A stretch of DNA of 16,104 nucleotides from Verrucomicrobiota bacterium. GTDB lineage: Bacteria > Verrucomicrobiota > Verrucomicrobiia > Opitutales > Opitutaceae. This document shows positions 15,501 through 16,104 of the stretch, piece after piece; position 1 is the first letter of the stretch, and the number at the start of each line of letters is the position of its first letter. Location: contig JAUPWC010000009.1 in assembly GCA_030916665.1 (NCBI GenBank), forward strand, positions 1 to 16,104. Reading direction: 5' to 3'. Below the pieces are notes generated by a model. It had not been told where the DNA came from, did not search any database, and worked only from the letters and a program-made list of their open reading frames with translations. Position numbers and translations under genes: made by a program.

Positions 15501-16104
15501 TCGCCCGACGAGGACACGTTTCACCAGCGTCTCGGCGAGATCAAACACCGGCTCGACTGGGACGCCATCGACCTCGTCGTCTGCAACACGCTCGTCAGCT
15601 TCTGGGGCGTGCTGCTCGCCGCGCGCGCCGGCAAGCCCTCGCTGTTCTACATCCACGAGAGCTCGACGGTCTTCCGGTTCTTCGAGCGCAAGCTCGAGCT
15701 GGACCTGCACCGGCTCGTGGCCGAGGCCTTCCACCGCGCCACGCGCGCGCTGTTCCTCTGTCAGGCGACGCGCGCCTATTACGAGGACCACAACGTCAGC
15801 GGTAATTTCCGGATCGTGCCGAGCTGGATCAACCTCGGCGATATGGAGTCGTTCCGCGCCACGCACACGCGCGCGGCGATGCGCCGCAAGCACGGTTTCG
15901 CCGACGACGAGACGATCATCGCCAACATCGGCACCGTCTGCGAGCGCAAGGGCCAGCACGTCTTCCTGCGCGCCATCGAGCACTTCAACCGGCAGGGCCA
16001 CCGCGGGAAGTTTCGCTTCGTCATGGTCGGCGCCCGTCCGGGCATCTACCTCGACCTGCTCAAGCGCGACCTCGCCCGCCTGGAGCTGCCCAACGTCACG
16101 CTCA
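12585..16104 (+). CDS. Large multidomain glycosyltransferase (GT2-GT2-GT4), 3' end missing
   Basis: The frame runs open from a GTG at 12585 to the window edge, giving 1173 complete codons with no stop. The start is chosen by homology: MNENDSYIFDVE matches MQANDRCHFNLE of the gene at 8105. Residues 1-270 hold the same two modules as the genes at 5855 and 8105, with LPNPPFFGALE at 163. A helical linker of about 100 residues follows. The first GT2 domain (about 377-600) keeps YTDEDRM (D484, D486) and FKPAWSP but has LLPGHS (453-458) where a metal-binding DXD-type motif is expected. The second GT2 (629-850) looks active, with VTIVIPTRDR, LNNDV (D723), GGFDE and YNDVDW (825-830). From 907 a GT4 domain closely resembles that at 5855 (THNLNLEGAP, YIHESS, NIGTVCERKGQHVF, MVGARPG); its EX7E region lies beyond the edge. 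The protein probably adds several sugars in sequence to a growing glycan in the cytoplasm. Confidence 0.88.
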   Translation, partial: MNENDSYIFDVELPTEWVFSGEPTWISGWFLSKTEAYFTDIRAVTGGAVHLGILGIPRPDVEERHRQRVGLPHAGFVLQVCPPMGAQDLRLELLDHGGNWVEVWRTGVRVRSGPQFGGRLISGIVPDQLRKLLQARRADPAADLTPLARRLVRESAVVPLDSLPNPPFFGALERPLLTGGSQFGKVTVEGWIIHKEQRIRRLVASTHPLVEVEMDYGDRERADAGAMFPGHPHAAKSQYFGMVDIDESATDPSCLKIFADLEDGSRHLVFVRRFYQRGCTQEERPLPEFSRGTFAEIAWAFASACRAEGVRLGKLSDYWEQCQKAYRLYQRFAPVSLAHLRQSGPDAYAEWQHANALTPRLRQLLEASAKAKGADAPRFTMLVDARGCTAEQLGQLGASLREQLYAHWQAWFVGAAAPTGDSRFRVMPASDPANLGAALNAAAAQARGTHVALLPGHSRLSPDALIEIADAIAANPALELIYTDEDRMDDSGRRSDPVFKPAWSPALADSGLFPGQLCVLRQERATAVGGFRAEFSLLPWFDLLLRLGDNLPADRVAHLPLVCHHARASVSPQTDPSDPSVEEARRALTDTASRRHHRTAPFLPERGHHRRLRYHQFRPEPGILARLPVTIVIPTRDRLHLLQECVELLEETVDWRHVKLVIADDHSRDADAVRYLAAIQQRTDLRCVVVRPADRAAPFNYSNLVNLALPHLDTPLVLHLNNDVNALEPGWLEEMATWFLQPDVGVVGAKLIYPDRTLNHTGIVVGPHGGLADTPFARANPADVPVEWHDAAREVSAVTGACLLTRSELYRELGGFDEKDFGVAYNDVDWCLRVRAAGRRVIYTPQAKLMHWGSATRGVTFDDAEHIAFATRYPAFRDPYLSRHLSLQGNRLAVTTGAPATVARAGKLRLLLLTHNLNLEGAPLFLLEYATWMVREAGYSLEVLASQDGPLRSSYEALGAHITVIDAAPLYASPDEDTFHQRLGEIKHRLDWDAIDLVVCNTLVSFWGVLLAARAGKPSLFYIHESSTVFRFFERKLELDLHRLVAEAFHRATRALFLCQATRAYYEDHNVSGNFRIVPSWINLGDMESFRATHTRAAMRRKHGFADDETIIANIGTVCERKGQHVFLRAIEHFNRQGHRGKFRFVMVGARPGIYLDLLKRDLARLELPNVTL

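Noticed and set aside
1..16104. CRISPR arrays, rRNA, tRNA or riboswitch
   Set aside because: I saw no regularly spaced repeats, no complete tRNA cloverleaf, no rRNA-like stretches and no recognisable riboswitch core on either strand.

Overview
The window is GC-rich, densely coding DNA. The modular glycosyltransferases, scarce Shine-Dalgarno sequences and codon use would fit a Verrucomicrobiota (Opitutaceae-like) genome, but that is inference: there is no rRNA, tRNA or housekeeping marker here to prove it.

Layout. (1) 172-1095 (+): an exported metallo-beta-lactamase-fold hydrolase. (2) 1096-1396: a 301-base non-coding stretch with strong GC hairpins and a REP-like near-palindrome. (3) 1397-3481 and 3639-5726 (both -): two tandem paralogous polytopic GT-C-type glycosyltransferases, each ending in a soluble beta-rich domain. 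(4) A divergent gap of 128 bases. (5) 5855-8101 and 8105-10012 (+): a GT4 glycosyltransferase and, 3 bases later, a relative whose GT domain has lost the usual catalytic motifs. (6) 10092-10823 and 10832-12490 (+): a type II restriction endonuclease and adenine methyltransferase of the PaeR7I/XhoI family (expected site CTCGAG). (7) 12585 to the right edge (+): a very large glycosyltransferase, at least 1173 residues, with two GT2 domains followed by a GT4 domain, cut by the window end.

The three plus-strand glycosyltransferases begin with the same pair of beta-rich modules, which I do not recognise as a named domain. Only the domains behind the modules differ. With the two GT-C membrane enzymes they look like one surface-polysaccharide or glycoprotein assembly locus: cytoplasmic GT2/GT4 enzymes would build lipid-linked sugar, and GT-C enzymes would transfer sugar from a lipid carrier on the outer face of the inner membrane. 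The final product cannot be read from the sequence.

The restriction-modification pair interrupts this locus. It has visibly lower G+C than its neighbours and contains no CTCGAG, while the surrounding plus-strand glycosyltransferase genes contain ten. It is bracketed by an 11-bp exact direct repeat (GCCGCGGCTGA at 10002-10012 and 12527-12537). Collapsing the repeat rebuilds the upstream gene's stop codon and leaves 47 bases to the next glycosyltransferase start, so the cassette looks like a clean insertion into a former glycosyltransferase operon. The two strongest leads in the window are this insertion scar and the shared N-terminal double module, including its pseudo-enzyme member.
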